From NCBI GenBank assembly GCA_032622095.1, contig CP136061.1, positions 200,252,244 to 200,316,243 on the forward strand: a stretch of 64,000 nt of DNA, given 5' to 3'. The notes under the pieces were generated by a model, which saw nothing but the letters and a program-made list of their open reading frames with translations, did not search any database and was not told the origin of the DNA. A program made the translations under genes and the position numbers. This document shows, piece after piece, positions 20,551 to 34,355 of this stretch; position 1 is the first letter of the stretch; each line of letters opens with the position of its first letter. This DNA comes from Siphonodentalium dalli (taxonomy: Eukaryota > Mollusca > Scaphopoda > Gadilida > Siphonodentaliidae).

Positions 20551-21674
20551 ATCTTTGAAAAGCCGACGAATATTCTAACGTATGTACGTCTCTAGAAGTG
20601 TCCATTATATTTAATTTCTACGACGACGCGGCATTCCCAACATGACGTAATAAACCGTTTCCAAATATGGAGTGCATTCCTGGCGCAGTAAATGTTTGTG
20701 AGAATCGTGGTATTTAGAAATAATAATAAATACAACAAGATGCGAAAGAATAATCAGTCATGAATATCGTTGACTGATAAAAACTCGAAGATGATGCCTC
20801 TCCTATATTGCGATGAGTACAATTAATTATGGATATATCGCTTGTATCCAGTTTTCCAACAATAGTTGAGTTTAATAATTGTCAACGCGTCATTGATCTC
20901 TGATCTGTGAAGTGATCTGTTATGCCATAAACCAATGAAATCGAGCGTAGTCTGCGCCACTCTCCAATGAAATGGAAGGAATCCCTTCAAAACAGAACCC
21001 AATTTTAATAGAGAGTTCTAGAGACGTACATCCGATATAGGATTTCCGTCGGCTTATCAAAGAGACTGACCAATAGTCACTGCATGTAATTAGTTCATAA
21101 CACTGACGCTGTTTCTACCTGTTCTCATATCAAATTTATGGAAAAAACTTATTTTGGTATGATTCTGTGTTATTCCGTTCTAAACAGCTCAGCGGAGTGT
21201 TTCACGTCACTCTAAACATAAGCTTGAGCTGACTGGTCTCTGCTTGAATGTTATAACTTTATTCCTCTGAATCAATATAGAAAGATCAGGAGTTCACTCC
21301 CCTCGCTAGCGATGTCTGAACGCTGTTGGCATGTGTATTTTCTTAATTAAATCTAACATTTTATTGAAGTGTTTTGTCAGTTGCAATTCATTCTGGCTTG
21401 ATCTAGACAATTTTCAAATGAATATGGAGTTCAGTTTCTCATAATAATGCAGAATGAATTGCAACCTACACAAATCTCAAATAAATAAATGCGACATTTC
21501 TTCACATTACGTGTATAGGTGCGGACAGCAGTAAGTCCTGCATAGTGGACTCAACTCAGCACGGAGCTTGGAAAGAGATAAACCACCTTTAACTTCCACA
21601 GCTGTGCACAAATTGTACCCTCGAAATGACAATGAGAAACTTGAACCGGTTATTATCGGTAACCAAAACTTGTT

Positions 21675-22106
21675 CTAATATGTATCACTCCTACTGCGCG
21701 TTATACGCTTCTTGATTGCATTCTTCATGCTAAATAACTTTGATCGCTTCTCCAGAGCGGGAATTTCTGTGTTTGTCAGTGACTTCACGTGTTCCCTTTT
21801 CATCAAGTACGATAACTCGTCCATAACTTCCGTTACCCCGTGCGCCCCTTCCGCCACGGATATATCGAATTTCTGGCAGTCCATTTCTGCAGCCAACGAG
21901 AGACCGTCATCGTCCGTCACTGTTCGAGCAGTTAGAAGATCACATTTATTGGCAACCAACACAATAGGAATTTCGCGGTCCCTGTGGCTGTATATTAGGT
22001 CCTTTACTTTGGAGGCTTCGTTCAGACTCTTTTTGTCGGTAACTGAGTATAACAGAATGAATCCATTTCCCCACTTTATGTGTTTCACAAGTTCGTCTTC
22101 TGGAAA
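21675..22106 (-). CDS. RERG/Ras-like small GTPase, 3' terminal exon
   Basis: 143 codons plus stop follow a splice acceptor (CTCGTTTTCAG at 22107). The frame begins FPEDELVKHIKWGNGFILLY, which aligns with the segment after the DTAGQ switch II motif of RERG-type GTPases in phase 0. The guanine-specificity box is NKCDL (NKxD). The usual ECSA-like G5 box appears as DISVAEG. The C-terminus is basic (SMKNAIKKRITRSRSDTY) and has no CAAX box, as in RERG-like Ras proteins that are not prenylated. The P-loop exon is probably at 46167-46233. No polyadenylation signal was pinned down. The family is firm; which Ras-like subfamily is an inference. Confidence 0.85.
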   Translation of the reverse strand, partial: FPEDELVKHIKWGNGFILLYSVTDKKSLNEASKVKDLIYSHRDREIPIVLVANKCDLLTARTVTDDDGLSLAAEMDCQKFDISVAEGAHGVTEVMDELSYLMKREHVKSLTNTEIPALEKRSKLFSMKNAIKKRITRSRSDTY

Positions 22107-22149
22107 CTGAAAACGAGATAATAAGAAGTCACACAAAGAAAACAAAATA

Positions 22150-23790
22150 TTTTGGTCGTTCTCGATTAGTGGAATTAATAAGCATTACATAGGACTGACC
22201 AGCAAGGAACTTAAGGTTACTGACATGTATATACATGCACCATTAGGATCAGGGTTAAGGTTAAGGGTGTTTGCCGAAATAATGACTTCCCAGGGGATAT
22301 TACCCTTCTATATATATGAGGTCATTACAACACCAATAAAATTGACGTCTTGTTTTGGCATATAACGTATAGCAGCTGGCATGAAGAGAACTAGGACAAA
22401 CGTGGTTACATAAACGCAGTTGCAATAGTTATATCCGCGCAGTAAAAATTCCAATCAAAAGCATTGGCAATAACATGTCCCTGTTATATTATTTTGGAAC
22501 ATCTTAACTTAGTAAAAACAAACATCAAAAAGTCTATATGAAATCAATCAGCACAATCGCGGTCGGGGAAGATAACGATTTCTCAAACTTCTTGTTTTAT
22601 GAACGCGAGTCGAATTTACGGCAGACTGTCTGTTTTATCTTTCGGGATGGATTGAAATAGGTGGGTAATTAGCATCAATCAACCGACATACGTCACATCG
22701 TTCCCACACGAAACAAACACATTTTTGTGGGAATATCGACCAAACTCCATGGGCATTATCGGGGGAGTCAAAGTAATACTCATCAAATTAACGCGCGAGC
22801 ATTCCATCCCAAAGAAAACGTCAAGAGGAGTTCTGACGTATGAATAGAATGCGCGAAAAGCGGTTTCCGTCGTCGCATTTTCAACATTGTCATTCAATGG
22901 CTTTTGGTCGCAATGAACGTACCACTTTTTTTCTTCTTCTTTTTTCCAGCTACACATGTACGCTGAACATATAGTTTTATTTTCCACGCGTTATAAAACT
23001 TCCCATTTCGGCGCCCAACGTAGATCATGTCATGAATCTTTACTCTAGCTACGCCCGTAGCTATATAAAATTCCGCCAGTACAAAACCTGGGAAATTTTG
23101 ATGTTGTGACATGGAAGTATATAATATTAAAAAATAAGTGCAGGCAATATATTTTTAGTTACTACATGTTCCTTAATAAATATTTCACTGAATGTCCCAA
23201 CTCTTAATTGTACGATTTAAGTGACTTTGTGACTAATTTTGATTTGCGGCGCTTATAAAATCATGGAAATTCTCAAAAAGTCACAAACACATGCAATCTC
23301 GAGCTGGAATCATCCCTTTCTGTGCTGTAGAGTATTGAGGAAAAAGAAATATATGCCCTGCCTTGTTTGTTCAATATTATAAAGTTCCCTGTCAGAACTG
23401 GTTAGAACATCAACAAGTTCCCAGGTTTTGTAGTGGTGGAATATGATATATTGTAGAGATTCGTGGCATGATCTCTGCTTCATATTTTATTGAGCATCCC
23501 ATATATACATTTCAAACTAAATTGTTTATAACAGTCTAATATAGGATGAACGAACGGGGATTGGAGCACAAGTTATAGTATTTGAGGTGGATCTCCTCTC
23601 CCCAGGAGAAAGATGGTGGTTCACAGAAGAAAAATTTAAATGCATAGATGTTGAACACAAAAAATCCTGACTAAACAACCGAATACAATATGGAATGTTC
23701 AAGATTGGTTTGAGATAAGGGAAGTTTTAATTCATATGTTTGTTTAGTGCATGTTGTTATCGATTTAAGTTAATATACGGCTGATGATAT
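22150..23790. repeat. Diverged dispersed repeats around a GATTCGTGGCATGATCT phrase
   Basis: 23220-23480 (+) and 22990-23110 (reverse complement) share with 27900-28270 (+) the phrases GAGATTCGTGGCATGATCT, TTGTTCAAT(A/G)TTATAA.GTTCCCTG and ATGCAATCTC(G/A)AGCTGG. I infer an old repeat family with about three copies. The rest of the interval shows nothing codable. Confidence 0.55.
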
Positions 23791-24284
23791 TCACTAAATG
23801 TAATGCATCTGTTCATCGCCAACTCTCAATGAGTTTATAATATATTTTGGACAGCTGCAAACAATTGGCGATTTGCCTTCAATAGAAAGTGAGACTGATC
23901 CACAAAGTAGATCGTCAACATGTATTTGATATAATCCAATCCCCACTATGTTTTCTTTGAGGTTTGCCCTTCTTTTTGATAAAAGGGACAAGTAAAAAAC
24001 TAATGATCAAAGTCCTCGTTTAGGTAGCCACAACTACATTCAGGGTTACTTATTAAGTGATTTTGACATTTGTCACCATTCACATCGCTGCATAACAGAA
24101 TGTTAGCTTTCCTTTTGCTGCTGAAATAAAACCTGGTCAGTGAGAGCTTTCCGGTGAATGGCAACATGCCATACTTCCGACTAAATACTGAAAAATTACC
24201 CATAATTATGCCGTGATTAATGAGTCGATTATTTAGGGCATTACTGCATATAGTAAATGTGGCGGCAATCATGTCCCATAACAC
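23791..24284 (-). pseudogene. LINE ORF2 C-terminal remnant with Cys/His motif
   Basis: The minus strand encodes GKLSLTRFYFSSKRKAN, then CSCGYLNEDFDH, a stop codon, and FFTCPFYQKEGQ. A further stop and LIYFVDQSHFLLKANRQLF follow. The C-x-C-G...E-D-x-x-H...C-P pattern is the C-terminal signature found after the RT in many non-LTR ORF2 proteins. At least two stops and probable frame changes show it is dead. It is separate from the LINE at 13.5-17.1 kb and lacks an attached RT. Confidence 0.65.
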
Positions 24285-27200
24285 CGTATATATGAACTGA
24301 ATTAATTCTAGATGATCGATTGTGGCGTCTAAGCACTAGCAAGCTAGATGCGTGCACATGTATCCGCTCCATTGAAGATAAAGCAATGATTATCCGACAT
24401 GTATATATCTACCTCAAAATAGCAGATGTTGGAAATTATTATCAAAACCAACGGCAGTCGATGAAGACGCACACCGATATATTTAATACCTGTAATGTTG
24501 AATCGATAAACTTAGTTTATTATGATACCAATGACATTCGCTGTGTTGATTTCAGCATACAATGATCTGCAAATCTCACCCGTATAGACGCATGGGCTCT
24601 ACCAAACTGATAGATAGCGGGTACTCAGATATTTCCAAAGTTTCAAAGATACTCAGAACCTTAACCAACGTTTCGTTCCTGTGTATCGAGGATTCGAGAT
24701 CAACGCAATCATGACAACTTGACATATTCACTCTTAATATTACAGGCTGTACCGTATTATTAAGGTATAGGTATATATGTATCATTAGCCGATTTTAATA
24801 CGAATTGCCAAACGCTGTGCTCTTACTCAAAATATGAACATTCTGGTATCAGAATGTGATAAGCCCACCTGTGATGCTGTGTCTAAAATCTCTAAGGTGA
24901 CTTCGCTTGGGCCAATCATTGTTTTGTGATTGTACATCATTTCTGAAATTCACAATATTTTATTAGTACACGTGTGTGACCCGGGCGCAACAAATAATAT
25001 TGGGCAATATTATTAGTGTAATAGCTTCTGTTACTGGTTTGTATTATTATTATTAGAGGAAAATCATGTGTGAAACATTTGGTGTTAATTTTATTCAACA
25101 AATGTTGGTTTATGTCCCTTGATGATGGTACGCGTATTGATACTACTCGCGCAGCGCCGAACTAATTAAACAAGAATGAATGTTTAAATGTATGTTGTTT
25201 GAGTGTGTCTTATTAAAGTGTATGGAGGTGTGACCACACTAACTGAGTTCCAATGGCCACAGCGACATACCCCTCAATAAGCCCACTCAAACTACATTCA
25301 TTTCTTATTTATATAACATTTTACTTATTGAAATCTACAAATTCAGCTGAATTTTGTTTTCTGCATTTGGATATTATACTTTACCATGAACAATGTAAGT
25401 TAGCCCAATATTCTGCATGTGAATTATCGATCGATTAATATGTTCTATGGCCGCGCACTCAAAACACGCCCAGTTATTCTATATACCGCATTTAGTCATA
25501 TCTTGTTCAGCAAGATATTGCGTCGGTTCACTATGTTGTGTTTATTGGGATATGAAATGTATTCCCAGCATCTAACCGGATTTAGTGTAACACACAGGTG
25601 GTTGGACTACCCACATCAACATGTATAGATTATTTTTGTTTGGCAAACCCCATGTGGTGTCCTGTTACCATGCTACAATGGTTGTATACATATAACTACA
25701 TGTACACGTTTATGTCCATTTTAAACCTTGATTAGTTTACCAAATACTTAATGCTGCCAGTAACCACACACCACAGGCGGTAGCTATTGTTATTATCGAA
25801 CAAGCATATTTCCATACCATATATTTTGGATATATGTAAATGGCAAATGACGCCTGTTTATGGTTATTTTGGCAACAGAAACTCGTGATACAAATACGCA
25901 TACGTGTATATGAACACGTCTGTTGCTGAGAATGACATGACAACGGGCCGCTCTATATGATAACCGGCGTATAATGTTATCTCCAAGACACACTGGTTTC
26001 GTGGTTATGGTTGAGGACAACGGAGCATATGTCTCAATTATGAAATCGACATATCAAATCCATCACAAAAACAAAACATGAGGTGATATTCCACTCTACT
26101 CAATTAACCGATCAATCAATGCTTATGGCGGACCTACAACGACAGCACATAAGAGTGAGTCAATATCTAACGTTTGATGGGCCGTGGAGATTATGTGCTA
26201 AGCCAACGAAAGCAGAAGGGGGTTCTCCGAGGTACACTAAGATAACTAATTATCCAGGCACACGTTGCGTACTCCGCTAAGAAAACCCGGTTACACCACA
26301 TCACGTTTATTATCATTTCTGCGCTATTATATCTATATGCCAACGTACACATCATAAAACCTGGATTTAATACAAAGACTTCCGCATGAGGATTATCCTT
26401 TGGCATAACCTTGTCAGTTTATTTTCACAAATTAGCGCCGTTATGGAACGGTATCGTATGCAACAGATGGGAAGCATAAACATTACTCGGATATAGACAA
26501 ACAAAAATCACGTGTAGCCAATGTAGTTGCTCGATTGCATCATAGGTGGTTTAAACATATTTATTTACCAAAATGATATGGTGGCGGGACTGGAGGACAA
26601 GTGCTAGCGACTTAGATGGACATCCTCTCCCGAAGACAACAACACTAAATACAACTTTACAATAGCAGCATGGTAACATTGCATATATACATAACATAGG
26701 TGTCTTCGATAATTGTATAATGTTGGATATTATATAGCACTTATTATGACATTCTGTCGCTTGTAAATATTTGGTTTCTATACATGTATGACATGACATG
26801 CTACAAAACAATATTTTCATTTGGCAAAAATAAAAATAATTTGGCAGACATTTTGGCAAGTGGCAAGCGGAATAAAAATTGATGACAGCCTTGGATGCTT
26901 GTAGTTTGATGACTGTGTTGCAATATTAAACGTAGTTTCCGGGTGTCACTTCAATATTTATGGCTACTTTTATATTTATTAATTAATATGTACTTGCTTT
27001 ACTAGCTCATTTTACCTTTGTCTGTGGTTAGTTTATACAGTATATAACAAAGACAAAACACGAGAATTTCCTTCAATTTCCCTAAGTATATACCCTCAAT
27101 TGAATATTTTTTGAAATTTGGCAAAAATTAATTTCATTTGACAACAAATTTGGCTACACAAAATGTTGATCCAGCGCGAACCCTGCTACTGTTTTAGAAC

Positions 27201-30200
27201 AATGTGACATTTGTTATTGAAAATCAATCTTTAAAGCCACAGTTAATTTGATTTAAGAGGGATATGTATAACACTAGATGTGCATGTACAAAACGCAAAC
27301 CTGTCTTCAAAAAAGTTTCCTAGAACTTTTATTGTTTGTTATTGAGAGTGTTGCCAGAAAGATGTGGATCATCTTTTACAAATTCCTTTTTTCACAGGGG
27401 TTACAAAGCCTTCTGATTACACTATCGATGCAGTCATCAGTGCAAACCAACTAACGCCGCGTGAGCGGCTCCATGTTGCTGGTCTATATTATTTTTATCA
27501 GAACATGCTCTGACACTCATCAGTATGACAACCTAACGGGTACATATTCTCAGTATAACAACATGATTGGCACATATTTAACTCTCATAAATACGTGGAA
27601 ATCTTACCAGTGCGAGTGATCTTACCCAAGGTCGAACTATGTCGGAAGATACGCACATCAAGGAAACACCGTTCACGTGTTGATGCTCTCACTCAAGTGA
27701 AGGTGGAGCGTCAATTGACTAGGCCCCTGGCCCTCCCCTAAACAACTAGGCTCCTCTGGACCACTGCGCTTCTATAGGCCAATTGGTATCTTTCGAGTAA
27801 TACTGATAATAATTACGAATAGCTTAAGTATAGTCATAATTTTTATCTGAGAGTCCAAAAACCTCGCAAAATTGAGGACTACGACTACGAGAAAATAGTG
27901 CAATTTAAAGTTCTTGTTACCCACAGTAAGGTGATAAAGTTGACTTTGTTGAGCGGATTCTATTTGCAGCGCTTACAGTCATATTCTCCCGGGTAAGCAA
28001 TTCAGTGTTTATTGCGATATCGATTGACAAAAGTAACAACAATAATGCAATCTCAAGCTGGGACCCCCCCCCAACTGTGAAATATACTATCAAGGAACAA
28101 GTATTAACAATGAAATACACACCACGCGTTTGTTCAATGTTATAACGTTCCCTGAAAAGAAAATACGAGAACACCAACAAGTTATCATGTTTTGAACTGG
28201 TGGAGTACGATGTTTACGAGCGTAGCCAGAGTAGAGATTCGTGGCATGATCTACTACTGTTGGGGTGACGTTAGCCGTCGCATGAAGGTACATATGCATA
28301 TAACAGAAGATGGAATGCATCCGAACAAATGGCCCTTATATGTGCATACAATGTATATCTGGATGATGATTAATTTGAAAGTTGGGCCATAGTTTCCTCA
28401 AAATTGTGTGGATTGTCAGTCGTGAAAAGAGTTTTGTGGTTGATAAGTAATTGAATATTTTTGATGTTTAGTTACTTGATCATCATTGTTTCATATGTAC
28501 ATGTATAGTGGTATATTCGGCTACATGTAATATATACATTTAACAAACAGGAACAGCCTAAGTGTTTCTTCAAAATATTTGCTTCAGTGTGTTGTGTGGA
28601 GCCACGCATGATTATAGAAAACACAGATGTAGTGGTAACATCGGCCAACACCAGTCATGTATAATGTTACATCATATATCACAGTCATGCGGATACAGTA
28701 TGTTAATGTATTGAGTCATAATGGGTGTAACCATGATTGGAAAGCAAAATGTATAGTGGACATACCAGTTGGTGACAGCCATGTGTAATACTGGCTCTCA
28801 ATAAAGATTGCACTGCTGAAGTTGATAACTGTCAAATGGTATTGGACCGGAAGCACATACACATACACATGTGTAAATGAACTTATCCTCCATTGAGTTG
28901 GCATATTTACTTCATGCGAATGCCTAATCTCCCGGGCGTTCCTCCCCGCCAGATATTTCCCCGCTTATGGACGAAAGAACAGCCGCCGAAGGGTCCACTT
29001 GGCAAGGTAGAAACATATGTTGAACAATCTCCAAGCTCATCATAGATATAGTATAGCGGTATTATAAACTCTTCGGATAACATTCATCAGGTAGGAATTA
29101 CGGGTGGATTCTGAATCTGATATTGTTGAGTGTTTATTATTGCTTACTTGATAGGACAGCATGTCATAACAACGAGAGATAGATACCACAATTGCTGCAT
29201 CGAGATACACATGTACTCCGCCTATAGCAATAAAATTGCTGTGTTCAATGCTAGGAAAACTGTGCAACCAATCCTCGTGCAAATAGGTTCACAATTGAAC
29301 CTAACTATTTCACACAGGTTCGTATTTCTTCTAGTCGATGTGTCGGGAATTACGTAAAGTAAATCGTTTATATGTGTAATAATCAGTCCTTCTTGATAAC
29401 ATTTTTTGGCACAGTTCCATTCGTTCAGTGTGGAATAGGGGACACGCCCAGAGGATTTCCACAATAACACCGGGGGCTATCATAGATGTAGTTTTGAATC
29501 ATATCAGTGCGAGTTCATCATGATCACACCCTATCAAACGCATAATTCAAGACAATTTGCTAACAAAACGTGAAGTGTGTTCCATATGCCCTGTTACAGA
29601 AAGTTTGTTAGTGCATGCTTACGAATAGGTTATACAAAGATCATATAACAAATAGTTTCAGAAAAAGTCGCGTGCATGAAACGATTTTATAGGATCGATC
29701 GGACAACCAAGTACCAAGAGTAGTTAGCTGAAGTACCCACATGTGCCGATAATGGTACGTAAGCCGATTTACAAAGCAATAACCATCTGATTACCACTTT
29801 AATTCAGCAATAATATCGATGTTTTATAAGACAAGGCGGGTATAAAATATAAACCAATGAGAGCAAACCAAAGGGAGTGTAAACTCAAACGATACAATAT
29901 ATTTATTACACTGAAAATACGATATGAACTACATATCTCAGTCTGTTTAATCGCCACACATGTAAATGTGGGCGTGTGCTGCCACACACGCGTATACACG
30001 TACATCTACGAATAAGTATGCAATATTGACAGTTAAAGTACAGAATTTAGTCTAATGATCAATAATAATTAATTTCTTCTTTTTTTTCAATTTGAACTTG
30101 GAAGCGCGTCTTTAGAAACATAAATTATAACAATATATTTTAAACCGAGATTACTCATGTGAACAATATACAGGAAATTCATGTCTACAGACTTTAATTT

Positions 30201-31340
30201 TCAACTGTTTTCAATTTATCGAACAGAAGTGGTACAAGCGCTCTTAATAATACCATATCGGGAATATACCAACGAGGAACGCTCTTTATAGTATCAAAGC
30301 CGAAGAAACATCGGAACCGATTTTAATGAGTTATAAGACTTGATCTCCGATTAAGGCTTTCAGTCCCATATAAAGTTCGCATAAGAATATTTAACGTATT
30401 TGTCGACCTTTCGTGACATCACCCCCTATATGGACAAACATTTTGAGTCTAACATGCTACTGAAAATACATGTATGAACATTTTCAAATCGTGAGGTACA
30501 ACAATAGACGATACACTAAAAATTAGTTGGACAATCTAGCTACAGAACATTTCAATTTTGTTTTCAAGGCATGACATTTTCAAATGTTGGAAATGTTGAC
30601 ATATTATAAAGCTTAAAGTTATACACATAAACTGATCATATTAAATTTTGATGTGTCATCCTGCTCTCCTGAAAATAAGCTCATATTTAACTTATTTCAA
30701 AACCAAAATTAAACCCAAATCAGGGGGGGGGGGAAATTCCGGCAATGAGTTGGGCTTCAAAACCACTTTGAATGAGAGAAATAATGTAATTCTAACATAT
30801 GCCGGGGTGGGTGGTCAAAGCCACCAACAAGCAATTTTTTCCGCAACTAAACAAAAACATTCCTGCTTGTTTTTTTAGTGTTTTGGCAATGAGTTGGGCT
30901 TCAAAACCACTTTGAATGAGATAAATAATGTAATTATAACTGGTAAACTGACTGCAGGCAGTTATCGTGTTGTATTTTGTTGCAAATTTTGAAATCCAAG
31001 ATGGCCGCTGGCAGCCATGTTTTTTTGGCCGAATGACCTCAAAATGACTCATTCCTATTTACATGTCCATGTTAACATCCATGATAAATAGTATGCACAT
31101 AAATTCATATACAGCTGTTTACAGTGAATTTCCCACTGCAAATCTCTGTTTTAGTGTTAAAAGTGAGGGTGGGTGTCAAATCGGCATTATTTGAATCTGA
31201 ATTGCGCTCTAAATGGACCTAAATCGACTTACCAGATATACGCTCTTTATAATGCGTTTTCATTGTGGCCCGCGCCATAAAACGGAATAACGGGCATAAA
31301 TCCACAATGGGCTTATTTCAGAATCAAATAAGTCCATTAT
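24285..31340. other. Intronic/intergenic stretch; old repeats only
   Basis: No supported gene. Recognisable pieces are the repeat copy at 27900-28270, AACCT/ATAGGTTCA motifs at 29276-29325, a relative of the 16.1-kb MITE interior at 30238-30292, a direct repeat of GGCAATGAGTTGGGCTTCAA (30740 and 30886), a GGCCGC..GCAGCCAT fragment at about 31000, and the third copy of the GGCCCGCG-core foldback family at about 31170-31330. Short open frames elsewhere look random. Confidence 0.5.
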
Positions 31341-31478
31341 GAACCTATGTGTGTATCTAGGTTCAATATCTAGGTTCAATATGAACCTATGTGAGTATCT
31401 AGGTCCAATATGAACATATGTGTGTATCTAGGTCCAATATGAACCTATGTGTGTATCTAGGTCCAATATGAGTATATG
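31341..31478 (+). repeat. 29-bp minisatellite
   Basis: Units 'GAACCTATGTGTGTATCTAG' + 'GTCCAATAT' (29 bp) start at 31341, 31383, 31412 and 31441. A 13-bp partial unit sits after the first. The unit shares TCCAATATGA with motifs near 13.1 kb and 17.4 kb. Confidence 0.9.
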
Positions 31479-32298
31479 TTGGATATGTACGGCTAGATGC
31501 ATTAATATGCATGTCCATTGGTCATCGCGATTGCAACACGCTAGACGTTATCGTGTGAACTCTTTATGATCTAAACCACGCAATTTTGACACAGCGGGAA
31601 CGTAATGTGATCACGCGAATCAGGTGACCGTCGGTAGCTTTATCGATCCAAGTTTGAAGTTCAATCAAAACTCTCTGAAGTTCAATCTAAATACCTCTTT
31701 AATAACGACGCCATGCATTTTAATACAAGAAGAAACCTATTCAGTTGAATTTAGTCAAACATAACTAAACGGTATTCTACTGTATATAAATACGACCACA
31801 AGCGTCGACATATATTGTAAGTCACTCTCCATACTTGGAGGTCAATAAATAAATGTTATCGATCCAAGTTTGAAGTTCATTCAAAACCTCTCTGAAGTTC
31901 AATCTAAAACCTTTCTAATAACGCCACCATGCATGTCAATATAAGAAGAAACATATTCTTTATAGAGCAATATTGCATGCATAGTACACACACACGTCTT
32001 ACATTTTGTTGAAATAAGTATAACGATTATTGCTACGAAAATGCATGTTGAAGATATGCCAGTGAATTGCGGTTATTGTTTACACATTTATCGTAAACTT
32101 TCCTGCAATGCAACTATGATCTTCGCGGTTAGTGATATAATACAAGAGTTCCTGGAATACAGAAGATAGCATTCACGTGGCGTTGTTTACGGAACACGCG
32201 GAGTTGGCAAACAGCGTCGACCAGGTGTACTCAATACTATGCCCTTCGCCTGAAGACTGATACGTTAAATGTTGTTTTTTCACGATGGTCTTTATACT

Positions 32299-33872
32299 GA
32301 ACGTTCATTATTCCGAAGGTTCTATATACCGATCGTTCGTTATTCCGCAGTTTTTTTATTACGAAGGTTATCTGTTTGGAATGTTCTTTATTCCGAAGGT
32401 TCTTTATTCCGAAAGTACCCACTTCCAATAGGGACTCCTAGTTGCCAATAATAACCAACACCGGAACAGCAATAATAACAAACACCAGAACAGACTTTAA
32501 ACATATGAAATATAGACCTAATTACGTGCGCTCGCGCAACAGTATGGCGATCAGACAGATTCGTAGGTTGGTGTCACCCTACTCCGTTTCACTCCATGAC
32601 GTCACCAAAAACGACGTAACACCTCGTGGCGTTCTGACATTTTTACCGTGCCGCGTTTTTGCTATGTTTATTTTATGTGTTGTTTTCGATTATTTAAAAC
32701 TGGCATGCTCGTAGTGAGCCTCGATTTCGATTTTTTTCCCCAGGTCAAAATACGTCAGAGTTATGACAAAAATAGATTGACCTACATTTTCTCCATCAGA
32801 ACTCTACATCAAAGAGTCTATAGACTCCTTCGGGACCTACATAGACTCCTTCATTTGGGTATTTTTACTTATAATTGGGAAGTTTTATCATTTTTGGTTC
32901 GTGCGAAGACCTCTTTTTATCGTGCGGGAAAAGAGAGACATTCAAAACGCGATTTCGTAATTCGACGCAATATGCTGAATAGCCTAACCTTCAGCCGAGT
33001 TCCGGGTCAAATACGACGAATGACGTAACACAAAACAAAACGCATTTGTTGACACAAACACCGTTTGAGGAGTTTATTATTACATAAAATGATCGTTATT
33101 GATTAATTATTGATTAATTATTGATATTTATTGTTGCATATTGGCTGCTATCAATATTTACACAAATAATATTAATTATTTCTTATAATTGCTCCTTTGG
33201 TCTACTTTGACTATCGGAAAATGAAAATGAAAATATGCCGCTGAAAAAAATGTAATCGATATTAAACATGGAATTGGTTTTAATTACTTAAATGATTAAT
33301 ATAGTAATTTGCCTTTTATCTGTGATGAAATGAGAAATGGTAATTGTCTTTTTTTGCTAACATTAAATAAAATAAAATAAATTAAGTAAAATACAGTAAA
33401 ATTATTTTTTTAATTATTGTTTATTACATTTTTTGCGCACGTTGGCATCTCTCTGAGTGCATTCTAGTTTGTTATTGCATGTAATTAAGTTATTTAAAAA
33501 TTCAATTAGGTTCGAGCAAACGTTTTCTGGAAAGACAATTAATATAGACAATTGACAAATATAAGTCCCATGGTATCCCATAATCCTCCAATCGGATAGG
33601 ACACGTTTAGTTGTTTCATATTTGGTTTTTCAACAAACAATGTTATACAGTAACAACTCCATAAATTATGTCGGAATACAGTATCGTTGGATATATAGAC
33701 ACCTTGTGGTACGACTGGACCTATATACTTTTGGAATAAAGAACCTTCGGAATAAACAACACTCTTGATACTTTCGGAATAAAGAACATTCATAATAAAG
33801 AACATCAAAACGAAGAACCTTCGAAATAAAGAACATCCGATACAAAAAACCTTTGGAATAAAGAACATTCAG
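32299..33872. mobile_element. Foldback-like element with inverted minisatellite arms
   Basis: 32299-32420 holds repeats of 'GTTCTTTATTCCGAAG' and 33725-33872 holds their reverse complement, 'CTTCGGAATAAAGAAC'. The two arrays face each other across about 1.3 kb. Inverted arms made of short tandem repeats are characteristic of foldback (FB-like) transposons. The interior has no recognisable transposase frame, and element ends beyond the arrays could not be fixed. Confidence 0.55.
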
Positions 33873-34355
33873 ACTAAATATCAATAGCCGTTAAATCCAC
33901 AAATATAATGTAGAAACACTATTTGTTCCACATTAATATTGACGATTTGCCTTTATATTGAACTAAATTGGATGAATGGTTATCATATACCTGCAACCAT
34001 GTGCAAACAAATATACTCGAGAACAACTACAAATACCACTCGTAATCATTTATACCGGGGTCATGTCTGACGTGCAGCCATCGTCAGGACGAAACGAACG
34101 ATGAAATGTGCTTTGGCATTATGCTCTCCACGGGCCTTCTCATCCTCACTACACCCATGGAAGATTTATCTAGTAGTTGTTCCATCTGAAGACAACGAAT
34201 GAAGAGTTGTTGTTCTTCATGGAATGCGTTTTCCACTTTGCTGGCAATTGTTCATCTGAAGTAACGATATTTAACACGAACATCTGAGACAGAAATGCCG
34301 CTGAAAGACATGCCATTATAACAGGTTCGATATTATTATGATCGAAAGAACATCC

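Larger units (their letters stand above)
18870..21592. mobile_element. 2.7-kb TTAA-bounded inverted-repeat element
   Basis: The left terminus TTAAAGGTGGTGTATTTCTC and the right terminus, the complement of TTAAAGGTGGTTTATCTCTT, form TIRs with TTAA at both ends. Sub-terminal arms of about 280 bp (19204-19490 and 21288-21555) are inverted copies sharing TTATTTATTTGAGA, GTGTAGGTT, TTCTGCATTATT, AAATTGTCTAGATCAAGCC and the stretch around CACATGCC. No transposase frame exists in the interior, which holds another TTAA element (19786-20181) and a local duplication (20371-20550). The right end lies 83 bp from the stop codon of the small-GTPase exon. Confidence 0.6.

Noticed and set aside
21712-22110. 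132-codon plus-strand frame
   Set aside because: Exact antisense shadow of the GTPase terminal exon.
22246-22268. TTAGG/GGTTAAGG run resembling an interstitial telomere repeat
   Set aside because: Only about three imperfect units; too short to support.
24576-24785. Minus-strand peptide with LESSIHRNETLVKVLSIFETL, loosely like the missing switch I-II exon of the GTPase
   Set aside because: Lacks the DTAG motif and the DPT threonine, and similarity is only a few scattered positions. A chance match is more likely.
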